The translations under genes were made by a program, and so were the position numbers. Positions 47,528-58,870 of a stretch of DNA of 64,000 nucleotides are shown one piece after another; positions within the stretch are counted from its first letter, which is position 1; the number at the start of each line of letters is the position of its first letter. Origin of the DNA: Gigantopelta aegis (Eukaryota; Mollusca; Gastropoda; Neomphalida; Peltospiridae); assembly GCF_016097555.1 (NCBI RefSeq), contig NW_024532765.1:124001-188000 (forward strand), in the 5' to 3' direction. Below the pieces are notes generated by a model. It saw only the letters and a list, made by a program, of their open reading frames with translations, was not told the DNA's origin and did not search any database.

Positions 47528-47650
47528 TACTCAACATTTGCTGGCTTAAAAATGAAGTGCAGAAAGTGCAATGAAGAAAAGTTAAGATGTGCTTTTCCCC
47601 CTGAAGATCTGTCCAAGAAGTGTAGACATCCACGATTTTACTGCATGAGG
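47528..47650 (+). CDS. RING-like/Ubl/TerD gene, exon with zinc-binding module (first of three found)
   Basis: A pyrimidine tract ends in TTTTTTTAG at 47527, and the exon ends at a consensus donor AGG|GTAAGC (47650/47651), phase 0. The frame is open from the acceptor, so either ATG 47552 is the start (MKCRKCNEEKLRC) or coding continues from an unseen upstream exon. From Met1 it gives C3-x2-C6, then CAFPPEDLSKKCRHPRFYC with C24-x-H26 and C31. The next exon supplies C34, C45 and C50. The spacing resembles a RING-type C3HC4 cross-brace but is not canonical (H26-x4-C31, C45-x4-C50), so RING-like is an inference. The gene's job may be ubiquitin-linked stress response. A 5'-truncated retrotransposon lies 70 bp upstream, so the promoter is not evident. 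Confidence 0.75.
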
Positions 47651-47680
47651 GTAAGCTTGTTTCACTGGTCATTAAGTTTG

Positions 47681-48083
47681 ATGACAGTAACTCTTTTCAC
47701 CCTTGTTTTGGCTTCATACACAATAAATAAAACATATCTTACAGTAATTTAACTTGAAATTCATATTTCGTAAAAGGTACAATTTTTTAATTACAAGATT
47801 TTCTTCAAACACATTCAAGTGCATTAGTAATGTTGAAACAAAAAAATTTCAATTGTAATTTTTCCAGCATTCTTAAAATGGAAATGTCATATATTCAGTT
47901 TATAGTTATTGTAAGGAGATGCATGCAAAGTGATGTCATTGGAATACTGACATCATTCAAATTCAAAATGAGTTATATTATTACAAATCAATGCTTCACC
48001 ATATTAAAATAAAAACTGGTCTACTAGCTAACTTTGACCCCTATCAAAATTCTATAACAAGCAGATAACACTGTTTACAGGTC
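47681..48083. repeat. Diverged copy of the TIR element at 61776-62348, in the first intron
   Basis: GACAGTAACTCTTTTCACCC and the following 'ttgttttggcttcatacacaataaa' match the left end of the intact copy, and similarity continues through 'actggtctactagctaac...cctatcaaaattctataac'. The right inverted end is not recognisable. It begins about 30 bp after the exon's donor site. Confidence 0.7.
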
Positions 48084-48380
48084 AATCACTACCAGTATTA
48101 TATATTGGCAAGCTGTGATGACTACCAGTAGATAAAATTTCAATATTTTTGGTCAGTGATCATAATTTACAAATGTAGCTTTTTGGGACAAAACTGCATT
48201 TACTCTAGATATAATCAGCAAAGAAATATTGTCTTTTGATCATACAAAAAAGTGCAGTGTAAACAAACGATGAAAGGTTAAAAAAATAATTAATAAATAA
48301 CTTTAGACAATGTGTCCACCTACTACATGTAGTTTGGAAAATGGTACTGTTGATATTTATTTCATTTATTTGTTATATTA

Positions 48381-49980
48381 TACTACTCAAAAGAATTTAA
48401 GGGTCAAAAATTTATAACCAAATAAGTTTCAGAGTGTATTAGATTGATGATGTAAACTACACCAAAAATTTAATTTATTGTTCCATATTTACAAAAAACC
48501 ACAAATAAACGTCACTGTATACAAGAAAGTCACATGACATGCTGTCAAAGTTGAAGGTTGTCAAACATGGATTTTACACATTAGAACATTCGTTTAATAG
48601 TGTGTGAATCCACCCCTGGCGCGAATACACTCGACACATCGTTGCCTCATGCTGTTGATCAGACGTCTGAAGGACTCTTGGGGAATGGCCTGCCACTCTG
48701 CCATAAGAAGTTGACCCAGATCATGAAGGTTGGCCAGAGGGGCATGGTTATCCTGAACTCTCCTGCCTAATTCGTCCCAGGTGTGCTTTATTGGGGCCAA
48801 GTCAGGCGAATATGCTGGCCAATCCATCCTGGCGATACCTTGTTGTCTGAGAAAGTCCGTTACCAACCTGGCGCGGTGGGGTCTGGCAATGTCATCCTGC
48901 AGAACTCCCCCGCCCCGCCGCCAATCTGCTGAAGGCCTGGGAGAACCAACGGCCGGATAATCTCATTCAGATAGCGGATTCCATTCAGATTGCCATCCAC
49001 CAAATAGAGGGGGTCCTGTGGTGGATAGAGATGCCGCCCCACACCATGACGCTGCCACCACCGAACCGGTGACGTTGTCTAACGTTAACGTCAGCGAAGC
49101 GCTCCCCAGGACGTCTGTAGACACGAACCCGACCGTCGTTGAACTGGAGACTAAACCTGGACTCATCAGTGAACATCACTCGACCCCACTGAACACTGCA
49201 GACGAAGTGTGCACCAGTGACGTCTGGCCGTTCTGTGACGTGGTAGGAGTGGTGGTCGAACAGCCTGGCGACGGCAGCGTAGATTATTGGCTCTCAGACG
49301 ATTGCGTATGGTTTGATCAGACACTCGAGTTCCAGTCGCAGTCCGCAGATTGTCACGTAATCGGCGTGCAGTGGTTGTGCGTTGACGTAGAGCCATATTG
49401 GTGATGTAGCGGTCCTCTCTATTTGTAGTGCTTCGGGGTCTTCCCGAACGTGGACGATTTCGAACAGAATTCGTTCCTTGGTACCGTTGCCACAGTCGGC
49501 CAACGACACTCTGACTGACACCAAGTCTCAGAGCAACATTTCTTTGCGTATTGCCATCCTGAAGCCAAGCAATAGCCTTCCTCGATCTTCGATAGTCAGT
49601 TGACGTCGTACCATTGTCGAATTTGGAGTGTGCACCGTACACGAACGCAAGCTCTAATTATATGGAAATTCAGCATTGGGAACATGGAATACACGTGCAA
49701 AGCATGCAAATGAAGCGCTTTGTGAAAAAGCAAGTTATAGGCACTTAGCAGACCTTTCGCTTTCGCCCTAATTTACGTGCAAATGTAAGCATGTTTTCGC
49801 CATTAGAATTAGTCGACAGTGTCAATGACAGTGGATTTTAATTCATTTATGGGTTGCTTAGACCCACTTTCGTCAAAATGGAACAATACCATGCGTGACA
49901 TTATGGTCTAGCTAATATAATTGACATTCAGAAAATAATGTCGAAAATATCATCTGACCCTTAAATTCTTTTGAGTAGTA
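48381..49980 (-). mobile_element. Tc1/mariner-type transposon, complete ends, in the TerD gene's first intron
   Basis: Perfect inverted ends of at least 24 bp, TACTACTCAAAAGAATTTAA with GGGTCA at 48381 and its complement ending at 49980, flanked by TA. Length 1.6 kb is usual for Tc1. The single gene inside runs on the minus strand. End-to-end preservation makes this the best-preserved DNA transposon here. Confidence 0.9.
48594..49642 (-). pseudogene. Tc1-type transposase pseudogene
   Basis: N-terminal HTH pair: KAIAWLQDGNTQRNVALRLG and SQSVVGRLWQRYQGT, basic hook RPRSGRPRST, second HTH SDQTIRNRLRANNL (49600-49250). Catalytic part: MMFTDESRFSLQ with the first Asp, GGGSVMVWGGIS, LQDDIARPH with the second Asp (about 48905), and WPAYSPDLAPIKHTWDEL. 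In active Tc1 enzymes the last motif is ...NPIE; here the catalytic Glu is Lys (APIK), 34 residues after the second Asp. Three frame changes break the gene (near the N-terminus at 49620, near 49170, and between 49040 and 48860). Inactive on both grounds. Confidence 0.85.
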
Positions 49981-51549
49981 TATACATAGAACTGCAGACA
50001 AGAAAAGATATATTTGGTAACCGAAATGTTTTAGAATCTTTTAAATTCCATCGAGAATTAAGTTTGAAGTTTTCAAAACAATTTGATTTCTATATAAAGT
50101 TTTGAAATGTATGTATACATGTACTTATCTTGATTTTTGTATTGTGTATTTTTCCACACAGCTTTTTACACAAGCTGTGGTCTTACATAATTACCATATA
50201 TAATTAAAATTTTTACTATAAATAATCATATTCATGTACTTATCTTTGTTTGACACCCAATAGCCGATGCATATTGTTGTGCTGGGGTGTCGTTAATCAT
50301 CCATTCATTCATTATCCTGTTCAGGTCGAATTGTGAACGTGAATTAAGGTTAGAATATAGCAGACAGGTAATATATATATTTTTATTTTTTATTTTTTTA
50401 TTAGCAGCATTTGCTATCAGTTTAAAAATTGATTAGCATCACGACGCAATATTGAACAAAATGTTCCCTGTTCACTATTCAACCTTCACAGAATAAGGCC
50501 ACGGTCTTAAATCTGAATGACAAAACTATATTTCCAGATCAAAATCGTATCTCTGCACAAGGCAGTCAAAAAGACATTAGGAAAAGTTAAATCAGTTATT
50601 CTATTAATATGAAATCTAGGCGTTGTCATAATTCAATTCACAGCTCTTTCTATGATATCTTCAATATATCACTCATTCTTTATGAATAATTTACATTTTC
50701 AGCTTTTTCCCGGGAGCAGCACTGCCGATTACCATTGCAAATTTTAAGGGCTTCCAAAATGTAGTTATTTCTTGTATTTATATCAGGGCTGCAGAAAGTA
50801 CTCTCCCAATTGCCAAATGCGAGCAAAAATTCTGACAGATGAGTTAAAAAATACAACTACTAGTCCGACGGGTGATCTGTCTTTTTCTGGCTGACTAATT
50901 TAATTTATATACATATTTTGTTTTTGCATTGAATCCGTTGTGTGTTCTGAATAGATTGTTCTCTTAAAGCACTTTCGGGATATCACTTGAATTTTTTTAA
51001 TTTATATAAAAGAAATGTGAAACACTTAGTATTTACCAGAGAATTTCAAAATCTTTTGATTTGTCAGTCAGGGTTTGGGTCTTGTTTTTGTTTGCTACAT
51101 GATGTTGATCACTTATCAAGTGTCCTTAATTTGTTTTTGTCATTAAAAAAGATAATAATAAAATAATATGTATATATCATTTGAAGTGAAGACAGAGTAT
51201 ATTATAATATTGTTAAACAATAATATATTCTGTAGCCTGACAGACTAGTAGAAAGTCTGGTGGGCTAGTAAATTTTAGTTGGTTCTGGTCCAGTGGGCTA
51301 GTGAAATATTTTCCATTTCTGCACCCCTGTATATGTATATATGATTGCAGCATGCATGGCTTAACTCATGTTAGGGTCAGGGTTAGGGTTATGACTTTCA
51401 AAGTAGCAATACTTTGGAATAACGGACCGGCAGAATATAGACATGCCACCTGAACATTCGATCAACTCTTGTCCGTTTTGACAATCACTATGTTCAAGCA
51501 TTCATTGAAACACATAACCCTGGAATTGAAAATTATTTCTTCATTTCAG
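49981..51549. other. Rest of intron 1; retroelement tail fragment
   Basis: Near 50250-50315, 'cacccaatagccgatgcatattg...ggggtgtcgttaa' plus CATTCATTCATT resembles the 3' tail of a molluscan SINE/LINE family (from memory). No exon seen between the two coding segments. Confidence 0.5.
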
Positions 51550-51873
51550 TGTGTGATGACAACATCGGAGAAGACTGGACAGTGTCCACATCCTTCATGT
51601 GGTCAGCCGGTACCATTCAACAGCGATGTCATAAACCTCATTAAGCACACTTTAGCCAAGATGTTCAGAGAGTACACCTCTGAATATACTCCACCTTGCG
51701 TCACTGAGGCATCGGCCCACGGCATTATACGAGTGTCGGTCTTAACCGGAGACAGCACCAACATCCTGTTCAACCCAGCCATGACCGTGTTACAGCTGAA
51801 GGAGCAAATCAAGACCAAGCTGAAACATGATGTTCAGAAGCAGAAACTACTCCACCATGGAAAGGAACTACAA
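51550..51873 (+). CDS. RING-like/Ubl/TerD gene, second coding exon (end of zinc module, most of the ubiquitin-like domain)
   Basis: Acceptor TTCATTTCAG ends at 51549; donor CAA|GTAATA is at 51873/51874. The exon is 324 nt, exactly 108 codons, phase 0 at both ends. It begins CVMTTSEKTGQCPHPSCGQP, closing the zinc-binding module. A helical stretch (DVINLIKHTLAKMFREY) follows, then a ubiquitin-like fold from about protein residue 92: IIRVSVLTGDSTNILF, MTVLQLKEQIKTKL and QKLLHHGKELQ, matching ubiquitin's beta1-beta2, alpha1 and LIFAGKQLE segments in order. Reading past the donor gives a stop after six codons, supporting the splice. The preceding 3.9-kb intron contains a MITE-like repeat and a Tc1 element. 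Confidence 0.85.
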
Positions 51874-52607
51874 GTAATAGCCAAACATTAAACTTGCTAT
51901 CTTCTGATGTCACCTGTGCTGTAGTATGTCAGGATTTAAGCTGCTGCTTGTCAAATTGCCAAATATGAACTAAAGTTGTACAGTCAATCCTGTATTAAAT
52001 ACCTTTTAAACAGGTGGCTACTTAATACAGGTTTTCACTTGAGCAGGTTTTACTGTATTTAGTAACATATTTTATTGCCAATTCAAGAAACCACCAACTA
52101 ATTCTGTGTCTGATGTAGATGGACTGGCCATTTTTGTCTACAGATTTTTAAAAAATCAAATTTGGCAGTTAAATTTGCTACTAATTTTGGAGGTCCAGCT
52201 TAAACCCTCGCTATTTATTAAATACTCTTATAATGTACCTATTTAGGGTGAGGAGGATACTTCTTGACAAACTTGTTTAACTAAAAAAATTATATCATGA
52301 CATGACCATTTGACAGCAATACTCTGACTCTTAGATGGTAAGGTGTATAATGTATTATAAAAAGAACATGGTGACAAGATTTGTATGTTGTATAAGAGCA
52401 TTTAACAATATCCATTGATTCTAAAAACATGTTTGTTAAAGTTGTTTTTGTGTTTTACTTTATATTAAATACTGGATATTTGACCTTAAATTGAGACATT
52501 GAAATATGTTTACTTCCAAAATTAAATAACGTGACCTGTAATATTTTGCCTTCACTAACATAATATATTTAAAGGTAATTTTCTCACTGGCATATTCCTT
52601 TTTTCAG

Positions 52608-53218
52608 GCGTTTGGAAATGGAGGACATCAAATGACTCTGAGTGAATATAACATACAGCCAAATGAAACGATTCACCTGGTGGTTTTGCTGTATGCCATT
52701 CCTGATGCTTTTGATCATGTGGTCTTGTGGTCTATTGGGGATATCCATCCACTGGACGAGATTACTTGGATGCATCTTGCATGCTTTTCAGTGGGCAAGG
52801 TCATTATAAGACTGTTGATTACAGGCACCGTTATATAGATGGTAATTCAGTAACACACTCGGGAGATGTCATGAATGACATTCAGTGCATTGGTCATCAC
52901 ACCATTCATGTTTACTTGAAGAAGTTGCCCAGTAATGTAACACATTTGTTTTTTACACTCAGTGCTTGGCACTCCCCAACAATTGCTCGGTATCCTAACC
53001 CAAGTTTAAAATTCTTTGAAGCTTCTAATCAGAATAAAGACCTTTGCAAGACAACATTCACACACGCCAGACACAGCCAGGCTGTTGTCATGTGTTCTTT
53101 ATCCCGCTCAAGTGCTGGATGGCAGATATTTGAATCTGGAAAGCTTTCTGCAGGAAATGCTAGGAAATATGGTCCTCTGAAGACTACTATTAGAGGTTTG
53201 ATCTTGGAAGGATATTAA
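52608..53218 (+). CDS. RING-like/Ubl/TerD gene, last exon (end of Ubl, TerD domain), with apparent frameshift
   Basis: The acceptor TTTTTTCAG ends at 52607. The first 31 codons complete the ubiquitin-like domain (MTLSEYNIQPNETIHLVV, equal to ubiquitin's TLSDYNIQKESTLHLV). DAFDHVV then starts a TerD domain, but at about 52720-52727 the frame must move by one missing base: the first frame ends at a stop (52836-52838) while the second stays open to TAA 53216-53218. The second frame has TerD hallmarks: YWGYPSTGRDYLDAS, THSGDVMND, IHVYLKKLPSNVTHLFFTLS and a final strand region with GWQIFESGKLS. The conserved DYLDAS and HSGD acidic groups are the calcium-binding positions of TerD proteins. No Gly-Gly follows the Ubl, so it is an integral domain. 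The frameshift may be a base-call error, an allele, or recent loss of function. Confidence 0.8.
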
Positions 53219-53407
53219 CATGTTGTTGAATACAGCTAACAGAATTTGTGTCTTTTATTGTATTTACATGTACTCGTATTCCAAATTAACATACAAAGGA
53301 CAACTTTTCATACTAATGAAAACTGTAATCAATTTTATATTGGTTCAAAGAACTTGACTATATTGACATTTAACTTTTTAAGAGAAAACAGTTTAAAGGT
53401 TCAGCCT

Positions 53408-53413
53408 AATAAA
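53408..53413 (+). terminator. Candidate polyadenylation signal AATAAA of the TerD gene
   Basis: AATAAA occurs 190 bp after the stop codon and before the palindromic MITE that begins near 53455. It is the first canonical signal downstream. Confidence 0.5.
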
Positions 53414-53454
53414 CATTGTTTATCATGGTTTGTTGTTTGTTTTGGATATATGGA

Positions 53455-53580
53455 GAATACTACATTGTCTATATTGTTTATAGATCTGGCAATGGGTTGT
53501 TTTAAAATGTGTGTTACTAGCAAAAGCGAATTGAATATTTTTAAATATAAATATTATTTAATGGACACAATGTAGTATTA
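53455..53580. mobile_element. Palindromic MITE, diverged copy
   Basis: Ends AATACTACATTGTC and GACACAATGTAGTATT are inverted. The centre has GTTGTTTTAAAATGT and AGCAAAAGCGAATT, matching the intact copy at 54449-54592. Confidence 0.65.
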
Positions 53581-54448
53581 TATTTAATAATAACAACAAT
53601 GAGTACAAGACTATTGAGGATTTCTCTATAATTCTAGGTTTAAACAACAAAATTTAAACATATGCATTCACACAAATATACAAAATGATATATCTACCAT
53701 AAGAGTAATACTGGACAATAGGTGATTAATTTAAAACATTTCTTATCAAAGATATTGACGTTTTTGGACCCATGCACTAACATAAACTAGGGTTAACTGT
53801 AACGACAGAAAATTAGAAATGTTTGTTAAAGAGTTTGATGTTTAGCATATATATGTGCTAACCATATTTTAAAGTTATAGGTTGATTGCATTGGATTTCA
53901 TATATCACCAGAAAACCAAGTTTAAAAGAAATATAAAGGTATCCATTGAAAGCATATATATTTATGGCTCTTGCCTTTGGACAGTTGATTTGAAAGTAAT
54001 AGTCTGAGAGGAATGGTCATGTTAATGTGAGTGGACTTTTGGTTTTGACAACTAGGTCAACATAGTCGAGTAGCCAATCGGTTGTCTTTAAATTGATCTA
54101 TAGGTAGCATATTCCTGGCAGTGTTCTTTTTAAACAAGACTATTTCAAATCCTTGAGTATTCTTGTATGGCAAGTCAGAAAAAATGGCCTGATATGGAAT
54201 GTAGAACAGCCAAGTAAATAGCATGCTTGTAAATATAGTGGGGTGGTGATGATTACATGCAAGTGGGACAAACAATACCAACCACAATCCTGGCATGGAT
54301 CCATATGGTGGACGTGATATATTGGTAGGCTGGGTGTGGATAACCTCCACATATAATTATTTTAAGGCATAGCATAGGATTAATAATATTGGGGAGCTAA
54401 GAGCCAGCTGTGGAGGCCCAAGTCCTATATGTATAGGTTACATAGGGA

Positions 54449-54592
54449 GTAATACACGAGTGGCCATTAGATACCATTTATCTCACAACGAGTTGTTTTA
54501 AAATGTATCTAACGAGCGAAAGCGAGTTTGATATGTTTTTAAACAACGAGTTGTGAGATAAAAGGTATCTATCGGACACGAATGTATTATTC
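54449..54592. mobile_element. Palindromic MITE, well preserved
   Basis: Nearly the whole 144 bp is an inverted repeat: GTAATACACGAGTGGCCATT and TAGATACC on the left pair with GGTATCTATCGGACACGA and ATGTATTAT on the right; inner arms TTATCTCACAACGAGTTGTT pair with AACAACGAGTTGTGAGATAA. The unpaired centre is 'aacgagcgaaagcgag'. Confidence 0.8.
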
Positions 54593-57220
54593 TATTTCTT
54601 ACATATCCTCAACAACAACAAAATGTTTTAAGCAACTTTTAACATCTTTTTTTTACTAAAAGTTATTTACAGCCGTTGCACTTGTAGCTGACTTACGCGT
54701 CACAGACAAATGATTGTCAAATTGACTATACGTCACAATGTATTCGATTTCCACTGTGCTGTTTTTTATTTGATGTATGGCATTGGTGACCTGGTCATCA
54801 CCTAGCAGCACCCAGTCATATGTCTTGAAATTGTTAACACGTATACGTGTGTAAACAACTATGTGTTATAACAAAAATAATAATAACGCATGGTGTCCTC
54901 ACCAACGGGTGTGTAAGAATTATATTATATAGATTGCCCTCTGGCTCAGTTTTTATGTCGGAGTACTAAAATGTCAAATTCAGACGACCAAATGGTGGCC
55001 AAATTTAGTCTACACATTAATTGTTAATATATGACGCCCAAACTACAGACCTTTAGTTTGATGATTTACTGGTTCATTCGCGAAACTGAACTAACTTGTT
55101 AGTGCCCAATAGAAACCACAGAACTTTGGAGCCGCTTTTAGTTCAAACGTAAATGCATTTTGTTCATAAAACACAATTTATAAGAACAATATTTCAGAGA
55201 AGAGAAACTTACAGACCTATTCTAAAGAAATTAAATTAAAGTAGCCAAAACTATTTGTTGCCTTCAGATGGAAAGAAAACGTTTCCTAGGTCTATATATC
55301 ATCCCATCTTATTAAAAATATGGTTAAAAAACACATAGGTTAATAAGCCGGATACACACGGCTAAGTGCGTGTGCGGGAATTTTGAAAAGCGAATTTTAT
55401 AAGGTGGTTCGATCCCCAAACCCACCCCCTGCACACGCAGAGGCTCGCATAATGCAATTTTTTTATTCCTAATATATGATATTGACGATACCTAAACAAA
55501 TAATAACACAGCAACTATGAAAAGTAATAATAATAGTAGTAGTAATAATAATAATAATAATGATAATAATACAATCTTGCAGCTGGTTTCTTAGCTCATG
55601 GTGGCAATGTCAATTTAAGAACCCACTGTCCTTTAGAGACAGCCTGAATAGCCGAACCGTGTCCAAGACAACGTGCTTGAACCTCCATTGGATACATGTT
55701 CGAAAATCAAGTTAAAATGAATGAATAAATATGCCTTTAGTGTAAAACAAATGCACACTATTAAGATCTGTAAGAAAACCGTTGGCAAATATTAAAAATG
55801 ATTCTAGACTTCTTGCATCCTTAATGCCGCTGTAAAATGCTAAAAGACATCTCACCCGATCAGTTCGAAGTGCACCTAACTTTAAAGAGCGTAATAAATA
55901 TGGTCACGCCTGTCATTGGTGAGAGCTGTGAAGGAACGTTGTCATAAGTGGGGTTTTTCATGTGGCCATTAAATATATTCGTTATATTAATTTGAAATGG
56001 TATCAGTGTACGTGCCAGGTACATAACGGAAAAGTTGAATGTAGCAACTTTAGCCACATTTGCTATTGTCGTCTATGGGGTTTGATTTGGTGCTATAGAC
56101 TTTAAAATAAGATGATAAGCATCTGCTTTTCCACATGTACCTTTTCAATCTGCCCCTTGGCACATTCATGGAACATTATCTGTTTCCCCAGCACATCGAA
56201 CCCTTTGTTATCAGTCCATTATAGATTGACTAGCTTGGCATCCCCCAAAAGGCAAAGAAAGCATTTGTGTGAAAAACACTAAAAAGACATTGTAAAAATA
56301 ATTAGACATTGTTATACGACCCACAATATTTTAGGGAACATATCAACTTGAAAATATATACCTGTTATATTTTAATACTAAACAGGCTTGTATGTTATGC
56401 TTTTAAATGTGTGTGGCACTTGCTTTAATGACAGTGGTAATGAAAATGCTGCATCTCATATTGTTTTTAATTACATATGCAAATAGATTACATTTGCTAT
56501 CAACATCTTGACCCATAATGCATGAAAACATCATATTTTCATAAATAATGGGATATCTAGAAATTAGATGTATAAAACTGGTTTTACGGTATAGACCAGG
56601 GGTATATGAATTCAACTACTGTTTCAGGTTTGGGATAACAAGCCGACTCACAACATAAAAAAATGGACCATCTATTACAAGGAAACAAATACATAAACTA
56701 ATACTGTAACGTTTTAATGCGGGTCAGTATTAAATACAATGATAACGCAGTAGAACCTTGTAGAAAAAAACCCCTAAATTCCTCCTGTATGTACTAGAAT
56801 AGTTAAAATGTCTTTAAAGATGCATTGTAACAAAACTTGATGCATTTTATTCCTGAGGTAGCAAGTCATTTGATCTTAAATAATTTGAGGGTGTTGAAGA
56901 AATGTTGCGGTTGATATTTCCATTACTTATCCTTTAAATATCCAGATATTTCCATTACATTACAACGTTATGACAGGTTGGATCCAAGTTTGTGTTAAAT
57001 GAAACGGAGAAAACATAGCTGTCGCAGTTACTTTTATATGATCTTCTATTGAACCAATATGGAATCGCTATCCCACAAGTATTTAAACAAAATGCCATAA
57101 ACTAATGCATCTATTAATCTTGAGTTTTAATGTATTGGTTATGTTTATGTAAATTTTATGTAAATTTGACTGCTTAAAACATTGCTGACTAATCATATAT
57201 CAATCATATATCAATCTCGT
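54593..57220. other. Intergenic stretch without a gene
   Basis: AT-rich; an (AAT)n run near 55530-55571. Near 56060-56095, 'gtcgtctatggggtttgatttggt' resembles the right end of the 452-bp MITE family and may be a diverged relic. No coding exon seen. Confidence 0.4.
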
Positions 57221-57224
57221 CATA

Positions 57225-57660
57225 TTGAAAATATAGGATTTATCCACTAATATCGTGAATGTATTCCAGTTAGAAGCTAATATATTGCATTTCCTATTTC
57301 AGTAGTTTCATGGTGGGCATTTTGAATTTCATTATAATATTTCATAGAACCATGTTAAAAGGTATCTCAGTCCAACGAAACAGAGATTTATGTAGTGCTC
57401 AATGTCACCTAGACAGATAAAAGCTGAAATAATGTTACAGTTTGTTGGTTATATTGGCAGCCATGTTGAATTTATAAGTATAATATCGAACAAAAACACT
57501 TCAAAGGTAACATATATCAGTTCTTAGACATATAAAACATAGGAATAACTATTAATATTATGAATATGTATTAAGTTAGAAGCCTAGACATTATGTTTCA
57601 TGTTTTAGCATATATAGGCTAATGTGGCGGCCATCTTGAATTTGTAAATATAAATAATGG
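57225..57660 (+). repeat. Diverged tandem duplication, period about 310 bp
   Basis: The block 57225-57345 ('aggatttatccactaatatcg...gggcattttgaattt') recurs at 57537-57660 ('aggaataactattaatattatg...cggccatcttgaattt'). A third partial 'ggcagccatgttgaattt' lies at about 57457. Confidence 0.5.
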
Positions 57661-58589
57661 GAATATCAGCCGGTAACATATTTTTTCTTTAAATCAGCAT
57701 CCTCAAATTATGTAAGATCAACTGACTTGCCAAAATCTACTGGGAACTTCGTTTATACAAAATATGGACTAGCTAGGCCCTAATCTAATATTGATGACGT
57801 CAGTGCACTCACTACCCTAACTTTTATGCCAAATATCTGTTCCACTAATTATATTTTTCTACATTTTTAATATGTTATTCCTGACTAAATTCTAAACAAA
57901 CATTTCATTACTTTTGCAATTTGTGATGGGTATACCATATATTTTGGCATAGATTGTCTGGACTACATTGACATTTTAAAATAAACAAAGGTAGATAAAA
58001 TTTTACTCTAAAGCCTTTGGCTTCGCATTTATTTTACTTACAATTTTTCACCAATGGGCTTACACTTTTCACTGAATGTGGCAAATATCCATATACATGT
58101 AGTAATACTCGAGTGTGAATTAAATATTAAAATTACACTCCCCATACTCTTTAGAAAATTCCATATTCAGTATCCTAAGGAATATGTTGCTATTTTAACA
58201 ATATTTATGCTATGGGCCTACAACGTTCACTAAAAGTGGTAAACTTTTTTTTTTTTAAATCTATATTCAGTATATGGTATATCGTTTGTTTTGGGCCACC
58301 CGATACATAGGTGTACGGATTCCCATTTTTGTAGGGGAAGGGGAGAGCAGGTCCTCTTTTTCCCCGAATTAAACGATAATGCCTGAAACTGGATAACAAT
58401 ATTTATTCAATTGGCATTACTGCCAAACAGCTGCTATATAGGCCTCGGGTTGCAAACGAATCACTAAGAATTTTTACATGAATTACACATAATTTTGAGG
58501 GTAGAATGATGGAAATACATGGTAAAAAGGTCTCAGGTCAGCACTTTTTTTTCTCGAATATCTGTATTATTTTTTGGCTCCAGCATTAA

Positions 58590-58655
58590 GGGAGCAATTC
58601 CCCCCCCCCCCCACCGTACGCTTATGTCCCCCCCCCCACCGTACGCTTATGTCCC
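58590..58655 (+). repeat. Two-copy tandem repeat with poly-C
   Basis: Poly-C followed by ACCGTACGCTTATGTCCC is present twice in direct succession. Confidence 0.85.
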
Positions 58656-58689
58656 GATAGGACCACCTATATTGTATTGCAGTCTTATC

Positions 58690-58870
58690 GTGCATATTGC
58701 ATTGTCATTGTGGCCATCGATTAGGCTATTTCTTGTACTAGCCAGTACACCACGACTAGTATATCAAAGGCCGTGACGTGTGGAATGATGGGCCTACATA
58801 TAAAATATCCCTTCCTACTAATAAAAAAAGCGAGTGCGTCGATAAATAGGGCGGAATGTACCACCAAGCG
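58690..58870 (-). repeat. Degenerate SINE-related fragment
   Basis: 'tatcaaaggccgtgacgtgtg', 'acatataaaatatcccttcctactaat' and the following segment resemble the central region of the SINE at 9286-9676. No ends recognised; orientation uncertain. Confidence 0.4.

Noticed and set aside
49018..49404. 128-codon plus-strand open frame
   Set aside because: Antisense shadow of the Tc1 transposase gene.
52632..52838. Treating the first frame of the last TerD exon as the true C-terminus
   Set aside because: The out-of-frame continuation carries clear TerD motifs to a natural stop, so the early stop is better read as the result of a frameshift.
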